DNA from: an uncultured Desulfobacterales bacterium
GTDB lineage: Bacteria; Desulfobacterota; Desulfobacteria; Desulfobacterales; G020354645
Assembly: GCA_947259865.1 (NCBI GenBank)
Contig: CAMYNZ010000160.1
Span: 1-8,340, forward strand
Direction of reading: 5' to 3'
Length of the DNA: 8,340 nucleotides
Numbering within the stretch: the first letter of the stretch is position 1; each line of letters opens with the position of its first letter. The notes beneath the pieces were generated by a model. It saw only the letters and a program-made list of their open reading frames with translations. It had not been told where the DNA came from and did not search any database. A program made the translations under genes and the position numbers. Positions 1 to 5,585 of the stretch are shown here, one piece after another.

Positions 1-2
1 AG

Positions 3-125
3 GCACGTGAAACATTCACTTTTCCGGTGGAAGACAGGTCAGTGTATCTGGCGCAGACTATTCTCATTTATGATGCGCCATCCGCGACAGGGAGCGCTTC
101 TCTGTATATGTCTGTTCATTGCTGA
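3..125 (+). CDS. C-terminal tail of an unidentified protein (5' end outside window)
   Basis: A reading frame is open from the window edge (base 3) to TGA at 123-125, giving 40 residues that begin ARETFTFPVEDRSV and end SLYMSVHC. I chose this frame over the overlapping GTG-start frame at 7-204 because its residues are balanced (acidic, hydrophobic and small residues alternating as in a beta-rich domain), whereas the other frame is rich in Trp, Arg and Cys. I do not recognise the family. It could be the true end of a gene or a decayed fragment. Confidence 0.35.
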   Translation, partial: ARETFTFPVEDRSVYLAQTILIYDAPSATGSASLYMSVHC

Positions 126-214
126 ATCGTGGCAATGGCAATTCAGAGGGACTACACCGCCGACTAAGCTTTTGCGGCAAACGTGGCAATTTAAGACGAT
201 CTAAGTGGAGTATC

Positions 215-282
215 GGTGTCAAATCTTGATCAGTGACTATATGTATGCACTCTGTAAAAGGGTGTCAAAACTTGATCAGTGA
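215..282. repeat. Pair of 22-bp direct repeats, possible IS21-like end
   Basis: Copies at 215-236 and 261-282 match at 21 of 22 positions; both begin GGTGTCAAA and contain TTGATCAGTGA, and they are spaced 46 bp start to start. Multiple terminal repeats starting with TGT and spaced by tens of bases are typical of IS21-family ends, where IstA binds. No istA/istB reading frame follows, so if this is such an end, it is a solitary remnant. An alternative is a pair of protein-binding sites. The rest of 126-556 (AT-rich, no convincing gene, promoter or terminator) holds nothing else I can name. Confidence 0.45.
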
Positions 283-556
283 TTAATTGATTCCGATCCG
301 GATTTCTATGGATTTTTCAATTTTATTTGACCTTTTGCAATTCAATGATGTATACGAATTTAAATATGTGTTGATTTCCATTTTCAACTGACCTGAAACG
401 CATGCACATTTCATAAAGCTAACCGGGTCTCACTTCTGATCTCCCACTCCTCTGAGTCGCCCAAACTCCGAATTCTCACGATGTTAAATAACCATAATAC
501 GGCCTGCTAGGTAAGAGCCCTATAAAGCACAAATACGTGCGGGTAGTTATTATCTA

Positions 557-865
557 ATGTTATCCAGCATGAAAAGAATATTAAATCTATGGCGTAAGAG
601 CACCCAGTCAATCGCTGAAAATGAAGATTTCATAACATTGATTCGAGTCGCACAGGAAGATCCTGAGGTTAAAAGCCAGCTTTCGAGTATTCGTGCTTTA
701 GACGGGTTCAATAGGAAGTCAGCATTAAATACCTTTCTGGAGGAGCTACGTTTTAGACAGGCACCGAAGGAATTTATATCAGCAATGACGATCTTACTCG
801 ATGAAAAGGTGGCAGAACAGGTCTTGAAAATGCTCACAGCTGAGAACTCCAGCAGAGCTGGATAA
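557..865 (+). CDS. Small hypothetical protein, helical, soluble
   Basis: A 102-aa protein with no signal peptide and no membrane segment. The sequence is amphipathic and charged throughout (FITLIRVAQEDPEVKSQL, LNTFLEELRFRQAPKEF, LLDEKVAEQVLKML), so I expect an all-helical fold. I do not recognise the family. An alternative start is the ATG at 569 (MKRILNLWRK). Neither start has a convincing Shine-Dalgarno; GGGTAG around 541-546 is the nearest purine run before 557. It stands alone, downstream of the direct repeats and upstream of the REP/IS110 region. It may be an accessory or orphan gene; the protein-like composition is the main support that it is real. Confidence 0.55.
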   Translation: MLSSMKRILNLWRKSTQSIAENEDFITLIRVAQEDPEVKSQLSSIRALDGFNRKSALNTFLEELRFRQAPKEFISAMTILLDEKVAEQVLKMLTAENSSRAG

Positions 866-960
866 CTAGTCACTGCAGATTGACGCGGCAAACAGCTCCT
901 TTCGCTTGGTAGTTCGGTCTAGAGCCTTTGCCACGAACCTGCCGAAAGCTGAACTCGGGA

Positions 961-1025
961 AATAGGGGACGTTTTCAACTTATTAACTTCCGATCTAAGA
1001 GACCAAGTTAAAAAGTTAGGAACGT
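961..1025. repeat. REP-like palindrome, left arm and most of right arm (interrupted by IS)
   Basis: The left arm at 961-989 starts AATAGGGGACGTT and ends TTAACTT; a 15-nt loop follows (990-1004), then a right arm from AAGTTAAAAAG through AACGT at 1005-1025. The right arm stops abruptly at GT (1024-1025), and its missing last bases, CCCCTATT plus one C of overlap, are found at 2760-2767. Joining 1025 to 2760 gives two 29-nt arms that match at 25 positions. This architecture is like REP/RAYT-associated repeats, and a second element of similar design lies at 4415-4515. Confidence 0.8.
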
Positions 1026-1031
1026 TATATA
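1026..1031 (+). promoter_or_regulatory. -10 half of a circle-junction promoter
   Basis: TATATA occupies the first six bases of the IS left end. No good -35 lies at the right distance in the inserted state. When the ends join in an excised circle, TTGACA of the right end (2737-2742) would lie exactly 17 bp upstream, giving a near-consensus sigma-70 promoter reading into the transposase. Confidence 0.6.
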
Positions 1032-1093
1032 TAAAAAGAGCAAAGGTATATACTCCCCCGTATAGCATAGAAAAAATTTATTATCGCGTAGAT

Positions 1094-1160
1094 AAAAAAA
1101 TAACCTCCTGATAGTTTGAGGCTGCCAAAATCAACCCATAACCAAACTAACAGGAGGTTA
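1094..1160. promoter_or_regulatory. Leader hairpin that buries the transposase RBS; terminator on the other strand
   Basis: 1101-1118 pairs with 1143-1160 at 17 of 18 positions (TAACCTCCTG against CAGGAGGTTA is perfect), with a 24-nt loop. The AGGAGG Shine-Dalgarno at 1152-1157 lies fully inside the stem, 5 bases before the ATG, so any transcript that enters from upstream would fold and hide it. Read on the minus strand, the same stem is followed directly by seven T (complement of A at 1094-1100), the form of an intrinsic terminator for antisense transcripts. Translational occlusion of this kind is known for other IS such as IS10; the effect here is inferred. Confidence 0.75.
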
Positions 1161-1162
1161 CC

Positions 1163-2449
1163 ATGAACATTGAAGACACTACCAGGCGAGAGCAATTTAG
1201 TCAAATCAAAACTGAGATCTGTGGATCGGACAAGTATCTGGTGATCGGCATTGATGTGGCCAAGGATATACATCATGCTTTTATGGGCACCGCCACGGGT
1301 CAATCACTTTTACGGAAACTGGTCTTTGAAAATAACCTTGACGGTTTTGGCAAATTGTTGGAGCACAGCCAAGCGGTCAAGGCCCGTAACGCGCTGAGCA
1401 AAGTGGTCTTCGGTCTGGAACCGACCGGAAACTACCACAAACCGCTGGCAGCGTATCTGATCCGTTGCGGCTGCCAGGTGGTGCTGGTGACCGGTAAAGC
1501 GGTGAAAAACAACCGCGAACAACTGGATGGTCGCTGGGACAAAAATGATGACAAAGATGCGGCCAACATCGCCGATCTGGTCTCGCGCGGCCGCTGTCTA
1601 TACTATGACCTGCCGTCATCGGATCTTGGCCAACTGCGGCAGGTGCTGTCGCTGCGAAGGCGCCTGAAAAAAGAAGAGCACCGGCTGCGCATGAACATCC
1701 GCAACAATCTGCTGGCCCAGTACTTTCCCGAGCTGGATGCATATTACAGCGCCTGCGAAGCCGAAACGCTGGCCATCGTAAGCCGGTGTCTGGATCCCAA
1801 TCAGATTGCCGGCATGCACTTTGATGAGTTCTTCACCCGGGTGACCACCAAAAGGCGTGGGATTGCCCAGAAGCTGCGGTTGCAAAAAATCCATCGGGCA
1901 GCCATCCAATCCGTGGGCTGCCCGATGGGGCCGGTGGTCCAGATCGAGGCGCAGCTTCTGGTCAACAAACTCGGCCAAGTCCGCAGTCAGCTCAAACAGG
2001 TTCAACAGTGGATGGAAGATATCGCCTGTGGGTTTGCCGAGTACAGTTACCTGTTAACCATCCCCGGCTTTGGGCCCTATGTTGCCTCCACAGTTCTGGC
2101 GGCCATCGGCAATCCCTGGCGTTTTGACACTGCCGGCCAGCTGCTCAAATTGGCCGGCTATGATTTGAGTGCCAGCCGCAGTGGTAAAAACAGCAACACA
2201 GCTATTGCAGTGATCTCCAAAAGGGGCAACAGCCAGCTGCGCTATGCCCTGTATCAGGCTGCCCGGGTGGCTTCCAGCCGCAGTCGAGACTTTATCAACT
2301 ATTTTACCGGCTTGCTTCGTGGCCGTGAGCGTGAGCGCGGTATCAAAACCAAGATGCGGGTTAAGTTAGCCGCCAAAATGCTCAGAGTTGCCTGGGCGCT
2401 AATGAAGAAAAAGCAAGTGTTTAATCCGGACTATCTGTTTATAAAATAA
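1163..2449 (+). CDS. IS110-family transposase (RNA-guided DEDD/Ser recombinase)
   Basis: A 428-aa recombinase that catalyses excision and insertion of the element as a circle, with sites chosen by a bridge RNA. The N-terminal RuvC-like (DEDD_Tnp_IS110) domain shows D31 in GIDVAKD, E86 in GLEPTGNY, and D129/D132 in the KNDDKDA motif, so all four acidic residues are present. Residues 160-285 are a charged, helical linker. The C-terminal Transposase_20 domain starts near 297 with LLTIPGFGPYVAST, followed by LAGY and a SRSGKN stretch whose Ser (338 or 340) is the likely nucleophile, then ISKRGNSQLR. The length is normal and the frame intact. The start is fixed by AGGAGG at 1152-1157. An A/T-rich hairpin (2441-2447 with 2453-2459) overlaps the stop. 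The putative guide RNA follows directly. Confidence 0.95.
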   Translation: MNIEDTTRREQFSQIKTEICGSDKYLVIGIDVAKDIHHAFMGTATGQSLLRKLVFENNLDGFGKLLEHSQAVKARNALSKVVFGLEPTGNYHKPLAAYLIRCGCQVVLVTGKAVKNNREQLDGRWDKNDDKDAANIADLVSRGRCLYYDLPSSDLGQLRQVLSLRRRLKKEEHRLRMNIRNNLLAQYFPELDAYYSACEAETLAIVSRCLDPNQIAGMHFDEFFTRVTTKRRGIAQKLRLQKIHRAAIQSVGCPMGPVVQIEAQLLVNKLGQVRSQLKQVQQWMEDIACGFAEYSYLLTIPGFGPYVASTVLAAIGNPWRFDTAGQLLKLAGYDLSASRSGKNSNTAIAVISKRGNSQLRYALYQAARVASSRSRDFINYFTGLLRGRERERGIKTKMRVKLAAKMLRVAWALMKKKQVFNPDYLFIK

Positions 2450-2461
2450 ACAATTTTATCA

Positions 2462-2662
2462 ACTTCGGCGAGAGAGCCCGATCACGGACGTTGAGGCATT
2501 AGACCTCGGGAGGGACAATAAAAGGGCCTCTCACGGAACATAAAAGTCTGGATAAGGGATGATGGACGGCTGAAAGTAAAAGCACGTCGGATAAACGTAA
2601 CGATCAGACGTAAGGTTCGCATCGACTGAGAGAATCGCCGAAAAATTACTGTAAACAGTAAT
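2462..2662 (+). ncRNA. Putative bridge (seeker) RNA of the IS110 element
   Basis: The non-coding right end folds into two tandem stem/internal-loop units. Loop 1: GAGAG(A)GCCC at 2470-2479 pairs with GGGCCTCTC at 2524-2532, with an inner stem GAGG 2493-2496 / CCTC 2504-2507. Loop 2: GTCTG 2546-2550 pairs with CAGAC 2605-2609, with an inner stem GACG 2565-2568 / CGTC 2585-2588. TTCGGCGA (2464-2471) can pair with TCGCCGAA (2635-2642) to close the whole, and a perfect 7-bp hairpin, ATTACTG TAAA CAGTAAT, sits at 2645-2662. In IS110 elements one loop reads the target and the other reads the IS ends, and short matches of the right kind lie in both loops here. The exact 5' and 3' ends and the promoter are not visible to me. 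Confidence 0.7.
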
Positions 2663-2736
2663 GGAGAAATGCGCCCACAAAAAATGGACAGTGTAACTAC
2701 TCGTAATTATTAAAATAAATAATTTCTACTTCCCAC

Positions 2737-2742
2737 TTGACA
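2737..2742 (+). promoter_or_regulatory. -35 half of a circle-junction promoter
   Basis: A perfect TTGACA in the IS right end, reading outward. 2743-2759 is exactly 17 bp, so in a joined circle the next six bases are TATATA of the left end (1026-1031). In the inserted state the six bases at that spacing are CCCCTA, which is no -10. Junction promoters that switch on only after circularisation are known in the IS110 family. Confidence 0.6.
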
Positions 2743-2759
2743 GCAGGACTATAGGATGT

Positions 2760-2767
2760 CCCCTATT
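2760..2767. repeat. Distal end of the IS-interrupted REP-like palindrome
   Basis: CCCCTATT completes the right arm broken off at 1025; with the core GT before it, GTCCCCTATT (2758-2767) is the exact reverse complement of AATAGGGGAC at 961-970. The broken kinase gene starts at the next base, so the palindrome also marks the edge of that gene remnant. Confidence 0.8.
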
Positions 2768-3026
2768 GCACAATTTGTCACCCGCCGCTGAAAACTTCAT
2801 TAAGATCACCGTTTCCGACACCGGCATCGGAATCAATCCTGAAGATCTGGTTCGGATATTCAAGCCCTTTGAGCAGGTAGAAAATGCTGCCAGTCGCAAG
2901 TACGAAGGCACCGGTCTGGGTTTGTCGCTGACAAAGAATCTGGTAGAGCTGCACGGCGGCCTTATCTGGACCGAAAGCGAGGGGGAAAATAAAGGAAGCA
3001 AATTCAGCTTTGCCATTCCGGTTTAA
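2766..3026 (+). pseudogene. Histidine kinase fragment: C-terminal half of the ATPase domain
   Basis: The 86-residue frame carries the second half of a HATPase_c domain: G1 box DTGIGI at residues 18-23, F box IFKPFEQ at 31-37, and G2 box GTGLGLSL at 48-55, ending GSKFSFAIPV as full-length sensor kinases do. The phospho-acceptor His, the dimerisation helices and the N box are absent. Only a TTG could serve as a start, with no Shine-Dalgarno, and the homology stops within about ten codons of the REP palindrome. The gene was therefore cut at its 5' side, with the REP/IS at the break; no kinase sequence is visible on the left side of the palindrome. The kinase type (hybrid or simple) cannot be told. 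Confidence 0.85.
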
Positions 3027-3076
3027 TTCATTGTAAATCTGGCAAGGCCAAAAACAGGGGCTTGGACATGTCGGCG

Positions 3077-3922
3077 TCAGCCTCCTTTGATTCTGCCGAT
3101 TCTGGGCATGAACATACCTGTGCGATCCCTGTAGCTGGCATATTCGCCAAATGCCAGTTCCAATTTACGCTCTTCAATACGCGCCCTGAATACCTGCCCT
3201 GCCAGAAATAGCAGGTAGAGCAGAACCGTTGCAAAGTTCAGGCGCAATAGCATGCTTCCGAAAAAAATAATAATATGACCAATGTATAGTGGGTGGCGCA
3301 CAAAACGAAAAACCCCATGAGTAATCAGGATGCGGGCTTCGCTCATGATGGTAAACGATCGGCGCAGGGTGATCAGACCGATGAGATTGATCATGCCTCC
3401 GATAACGATCAAGCCCATTATGATCAGGTAGAACGTCAAGTGTTGGGTTGATGTAAAAGGGAGCCAGTGAGGCAGGCTGTATGGCATTAAAGAGATTAGG
3501 ACAGGGAGTCCCGCCACCAGTATCGGAAACCCCACTTCAAAAAAGCCCCTGGCAATGCTGACAACTCTTGCCCGGCTGGCGTAAGAAGCGATGTACCCAA
3601 AATAAATGGCGGTTTCGATGATCCAGACCGTCAGTTTTATGCCCCAGAGAAGCCGTATATCACCCATACTGTATAAAAGTGTGCCTGAAGTGGTCGTAAT
3701 GGCGCCGTAGAAGCGGTACGCATCCTGGAAGAGCTGGGGAAAACGGTCGAAATGATATATGCGCAACCCAAGAAAGACAGCGATGATGGTTAGCGCTGTA
3801 ATTCTGCTGATCAGCTCCCGCAGGGGCCAGCGGGCCGGATTAAAAATCACCCATTGGTCTACCTTGGTGGACCATTTCGTGGCGTGCTTCCGGTGGAGCG
3901 CATGGTTTGTCTTCTTTTGCAT
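3077..3922 (-). CDS. Integral-membrane methyltransferase of the ICMT/PEMT-like family
   Basis: From the ATG at 3922 the protein has 281 aa. The C-terminal part shows the isoprenylcysteine/phospholipid methyltransferase signature: GVFRFVRHPLYIG at 203-215, a hydrophobic pair after it (216-245), then EERKLELAFGEYASYRDR at 250-267. In this family the RHP..G and EE..L...G..Y.Y motifs bind S-adenosylmethionine at the membrane face. Earlier hydrophobic segments near 38-54, 91-113, 127-146 and 162-185 suggest about six membrane spans. The substrate is unknown; bacterial members methylate lipids, thiols or unknown targets. The frame stays open to a TTG at 4054, which would add 44 residues. I prefer the ATG, although neither has a clear RBS. 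It converges on the kinase remnant. Confidence 0.8.
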   Translation of the reverse strand: MQKKTNHALHRKHATKWSTKVDQWVIFNPARWPLRELISRITALTIIAVFLGLRIYHFDRFPQLFQDAYRFYGAITTTSGTLLYSMGDIRLLWGIKLTVWIIETAIYFGYIASYASRARVVSIARGFFEVGFPILVAGLPVLISLMPYSLPHWLPFTSTQHLTFYLIIMGLIVIGGMINLIGLITLRRSFTIMSEARILITHGVFRFVRHPLYIGHIIIFFGSMLLRLNFATVLLYLLFLAGQVFRARIEERKLELAFGEYASYRDRTGMFMPRIGRIKGG

Positions 3923-4025
3923 GATTTTATTCTGAATAGATCCAACAATCAATCCTGCGTCGGGAAACAACTCTATCACATACAGCAGGCTTGATCTATT
4001 TAAAGAATTAGGAAAGTACTTGAGC

Positions 4026-4046
4026 ACCTGACGAAAAACGTCAGGT
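4026..4046. other. Perfect short hairpin upstream of the methyltransferase
   Basis: ACCTGACG, five A, CGTCAGGT: an 8-bp perfect stem with a 5-nt loop, followed on the plus strand by only three more T. It has the shape of a weak terminator for rightward transcription, but no rightward gene ends here. On the minus strand it would lie in the methyltransferase leader if the ATG at 3922 is the start, or inside the coding region if the TTG at 4054 is used. Confidence 0.4.
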
Positions 4047-4414
4047 TTTCGCAAAACTTCTAACGAGAAGAAACGTTAAGATACCCTTTCAGGTCCACAA
4101 AAAAATCCATCCTTTCAAAACTGCAGACACCCATAACTTATCATAACCTGAACTGTAGTTGCGTATGCTGCTATATACCACAGGTTTCTGCTCCATATTT
4201 AAACCTGAAGTATCTCCGACAAATTGTAGCTTTTTGCGGCCCAAAAATTGTTGTGATATCGTCAAAATAATATGATATCCACAAGTAGAGCCTAAACTTG
4301 TATATTCTCAATATATCGTTACTTGGGTGATATTTGGTTTTCGGTAAGAGATATCTGCAAAATCCTCTTTGGTCCATCACCACAAGATGTTGTGTATCCA
4401 CAAGATAATAAATT

Positions 4415-4515
4415 GGGGTCACATCTTAACTATTAACTATTCAGTGCTTCACAATCTGATCTGATCATAGAAATAATTAAACAGACCAGAAAGTTAATAA
4501 TCAAGATGTGACCCC
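4415..4515. repeat. Second REP-like palindrome
   Basis: The left arm at 4415-4439 (GGGGTCACATCTT...ATTAACT) and the right arm at 4491-4515 pair at 22 of 25 positions around a 51-nt loop. Like the IS-interrupted element it begins with a GGGG block and ends its arm with an ATTAACT-type AT segment, so the two seem to be variants of one repeat design, probably moved by a RAYT-type Y1 transposase coded elsewhere. The rest of 4055-4414 is AT-rich and holds no gene I trust; the only other structure is an imperfect inverted pair, TTGTGATATC (4251-4260) and GATATCCACAA (4274-4284). Confidence 0.7.
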
Positions 4516-4516
4516 G

Positions 4517-4594
4517 TCCCACTCTCAACCGGTGGATTCCCAAGATTCCTCCACCAACGGCCTGATCAACGCCTTCAAGGAAATGAGATCATAA
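4517..4594 (+). pseudogene. Possible C-terminal tail of a lost gene next to the REP-like repeat
   Basis: Right after the palindrome a frame reads SHSQPVDSQDSSTNGLINAFKEMRS and stops with TAA at 4592-4594. The residues look like a real protein end (polar linker, then an amphipathic helix), and base composition rises in GC compared with the AT-rich DNA on either side. There is no start codon of its own. It may be a gene end cut off by the repeat, or chance; I do not recognise a family. Confidence 0.25.
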
Positions 4595-4612
4595 AAAACA
4601 GGGCATCGCGTC

Positions 4613-4642
4613 TTGACAATGACAAGCTCCATCCTTTATTAT
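4613..4642 (+). promoter_or_regulatory. Sigma-70 promoter for the beta-barrel gene
   Basis: TTGACA at 4613-4618 is a perfect -35 box; TATTAT at 4637-4642 lies 18 bp downstream as the -10. An overlapping TATAAT at 4640-4645 is a better box but at 21 bp spacing. Transcription would start near 4649-4655, leaving a leader of about 65 nt before the ATG at 4716. Confidence 0.6.
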
Positions 4643-4715
4643 AATTTTATTTCATTTATATGATACATGAATTTTTGAGGTTGGGCACGGTGCCTATTCC
4701 AGAAAAGGGGCGGTC

Positions 4716-5552
4716 ATGAAAAAAATATTTCTCATTATGGCAACGATACTTTCAGCAACTCTGGTTTCGCAGCCAGTGTTTGCTGCTGAGAAAAACGAAA
4801 GGGAATACGCACCCTGGAGTAAATTAGAGGTGAGCGCGGGATGGTTCCTTAACGACTTCAGCACGGATCTCCGTGCCGACTCCAAAGCCCTTGGAATTGG
4901 TACCGTACTTGACCTGGAGGAGTTGCTTGATTTAGATGAAGAATTATCGGTATGGCGAATTGAAGGCCTGTACCGCTTCAGCCAGAACGGCCGTCACAAA
5001 ATGGATTTCATGCTTTACGACCTCTCCCGGGACGCCACCCGAACCCTCACCCGGGACATTCAATTCGAAGATCGGGTGTTTTCCGCGGGTACCACGGTAG
5101 ACACAATCTTTGACTTGCAAATACTAAAGGTGTCATACTCCTATTCACTTCTGTTGAATAAAATATTCGACATCAGCATATCCGGAGGTATTCATTTTCA
5201 AGATATAAAATTTCAAGTGACGGATGAAGGCACAGGCTTCGAGGAAGATTTAGACTTTCTCGCACCGCTTCCTATCATCGGCCTACGCGCCAATATTGCC
5301 TTAACAGAAAAACTTTTCCTCAAAGAGAGTTTGGACTTTTTTTATCTGGAGTATGACAATTTCAGAGGCCGGCTGGTTGATTTCAACCTGGCAGTGGAGT
5401 ACAAAATCCGAGATCAAGTGGGAATTGGTCTTGGTTGGGAATCCTTTCGATTTGAAGTGGAAGCCGAAGACAAAGACGCGCCTCTGGCCCTTGTGGGAGA
5501 AATCGATTATTGGTATCAGGGGATAGTTCTATACGCCTCGGTATATTTTTAA
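4716..5552 (+). CDS. Outer-membrane beta-barrel protein
   Basis: 278 aa. A signal peptide covers residues 1-23 (MKKIF, hydrophobic core, then PVFA cut before AEKNERE). The mature part is a run of amphipathic strands with alternating hydrophobic and polar residues (VWRIEGLYRF, HKMDFMLYDLSR, LQILKVSYSYSLL, ISISGGIHFQDI, LVDFNLAVEYKI, QVGIGLGWESFRFEVE, IVLYASVYF) and ends in Phe after an aromatic strand, the signal for BAM-dependent barrel assembly. An acidic patch, LDLEELLDLDEEL (residues 66-78), may be a loop that binds cations. I cannot assign a substrate; a structural or small-transport role is possible. SD AAAAGGGG at 4703-4710 fixes the start; the promoter lies at 4613. Only 33 bp separate it from the convergent lipoprotein gene, with no clear terminator. 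Confidence 0.88.
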   Translation: MKKIFLIMATILSATLVSQPVFAAEKNEREYAPWSKLEVSAGWFLNDFSTDLRADSKALGIGTVLDLEELLDLDEELSVWRIEGLYRFSQNGRHKMDFMLYDLSRDATRTLTRDIQFEDRVFSAGTTVDTIFDLQILKVSYSYSLLLNKIFDISISGGIHFQDIKFQVTDEGTGFEEDLDFLAPLPIIGLRANIALTEKLFLKESLDFFYLEYDNFRGRLVDFNLAVEYKIRDQVGIGLGWESFRFEVEAEDKDAPLALVGEIDYWYQGIVLYASVYF

Positions 5553-5585
5553 CTCTCTTTGGTGCCAGTCAAATTATTTAAGAGC

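Larger units (their letters stand above)
1026..2759 (+). mobile_element. IS110-family insertion sequence (IS1111-like layout)
   Basis: About 1734 bp, bounded by GT at 1024-1025 and GT at 2758-2759. The ends are set by the interrupted palindrome: removing 1026-2759 restores it exactly. There are no target duplications beyond the dinucleotide and no clear terminal inverted repeats, both normal for IS110. The left non-coding end is 137 bp and the right one about 308 bp; a longer right end that carries the RNA is the IS1111-type arrangement. One complete DEDD/Ser transposase gene lies between. The coding part is visibly richer in GC than the flanks, which fits an acquired element. No truncation or frameshift is seen, so it may be active. 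Confidence 0.88.

Noticed and set aside
7..204. 65-codon frame with a GTG start at the left edge
   Set aside because: Trp, Arg and Cys-rich and without RBS; the overlapping frame ending at 125 looks more like protein.
550..891. 113-codon minus-strand frame opposite the small gene at 557-865
   Set aside because: Exact antisense shadow; the plus frame has the more natural amphipathic protein sequence.
1377..2057. Several long frames on both strands inside the transposase gene
   Set aside because: Shadows of a complete, well-recognised IS110 transposase.
1026..2757. Subterminal inverted repeats of the IS1111 type at the element ends
   Set aside because: I compared both ends by eye and found no pairing longer than 5-6 bp, so I do not list them; the IS1111-like label rests only on the RNA-bearing long right end.
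4171..4422. 83-codon open frame on the minus strand starting in the second palindrome
   Set aside because: Its start lies in the repeat arm, it has no RBS, and its residues (many Tyr, Phe, Ile, Arg) are what AT-rich non-coding DNA gives.
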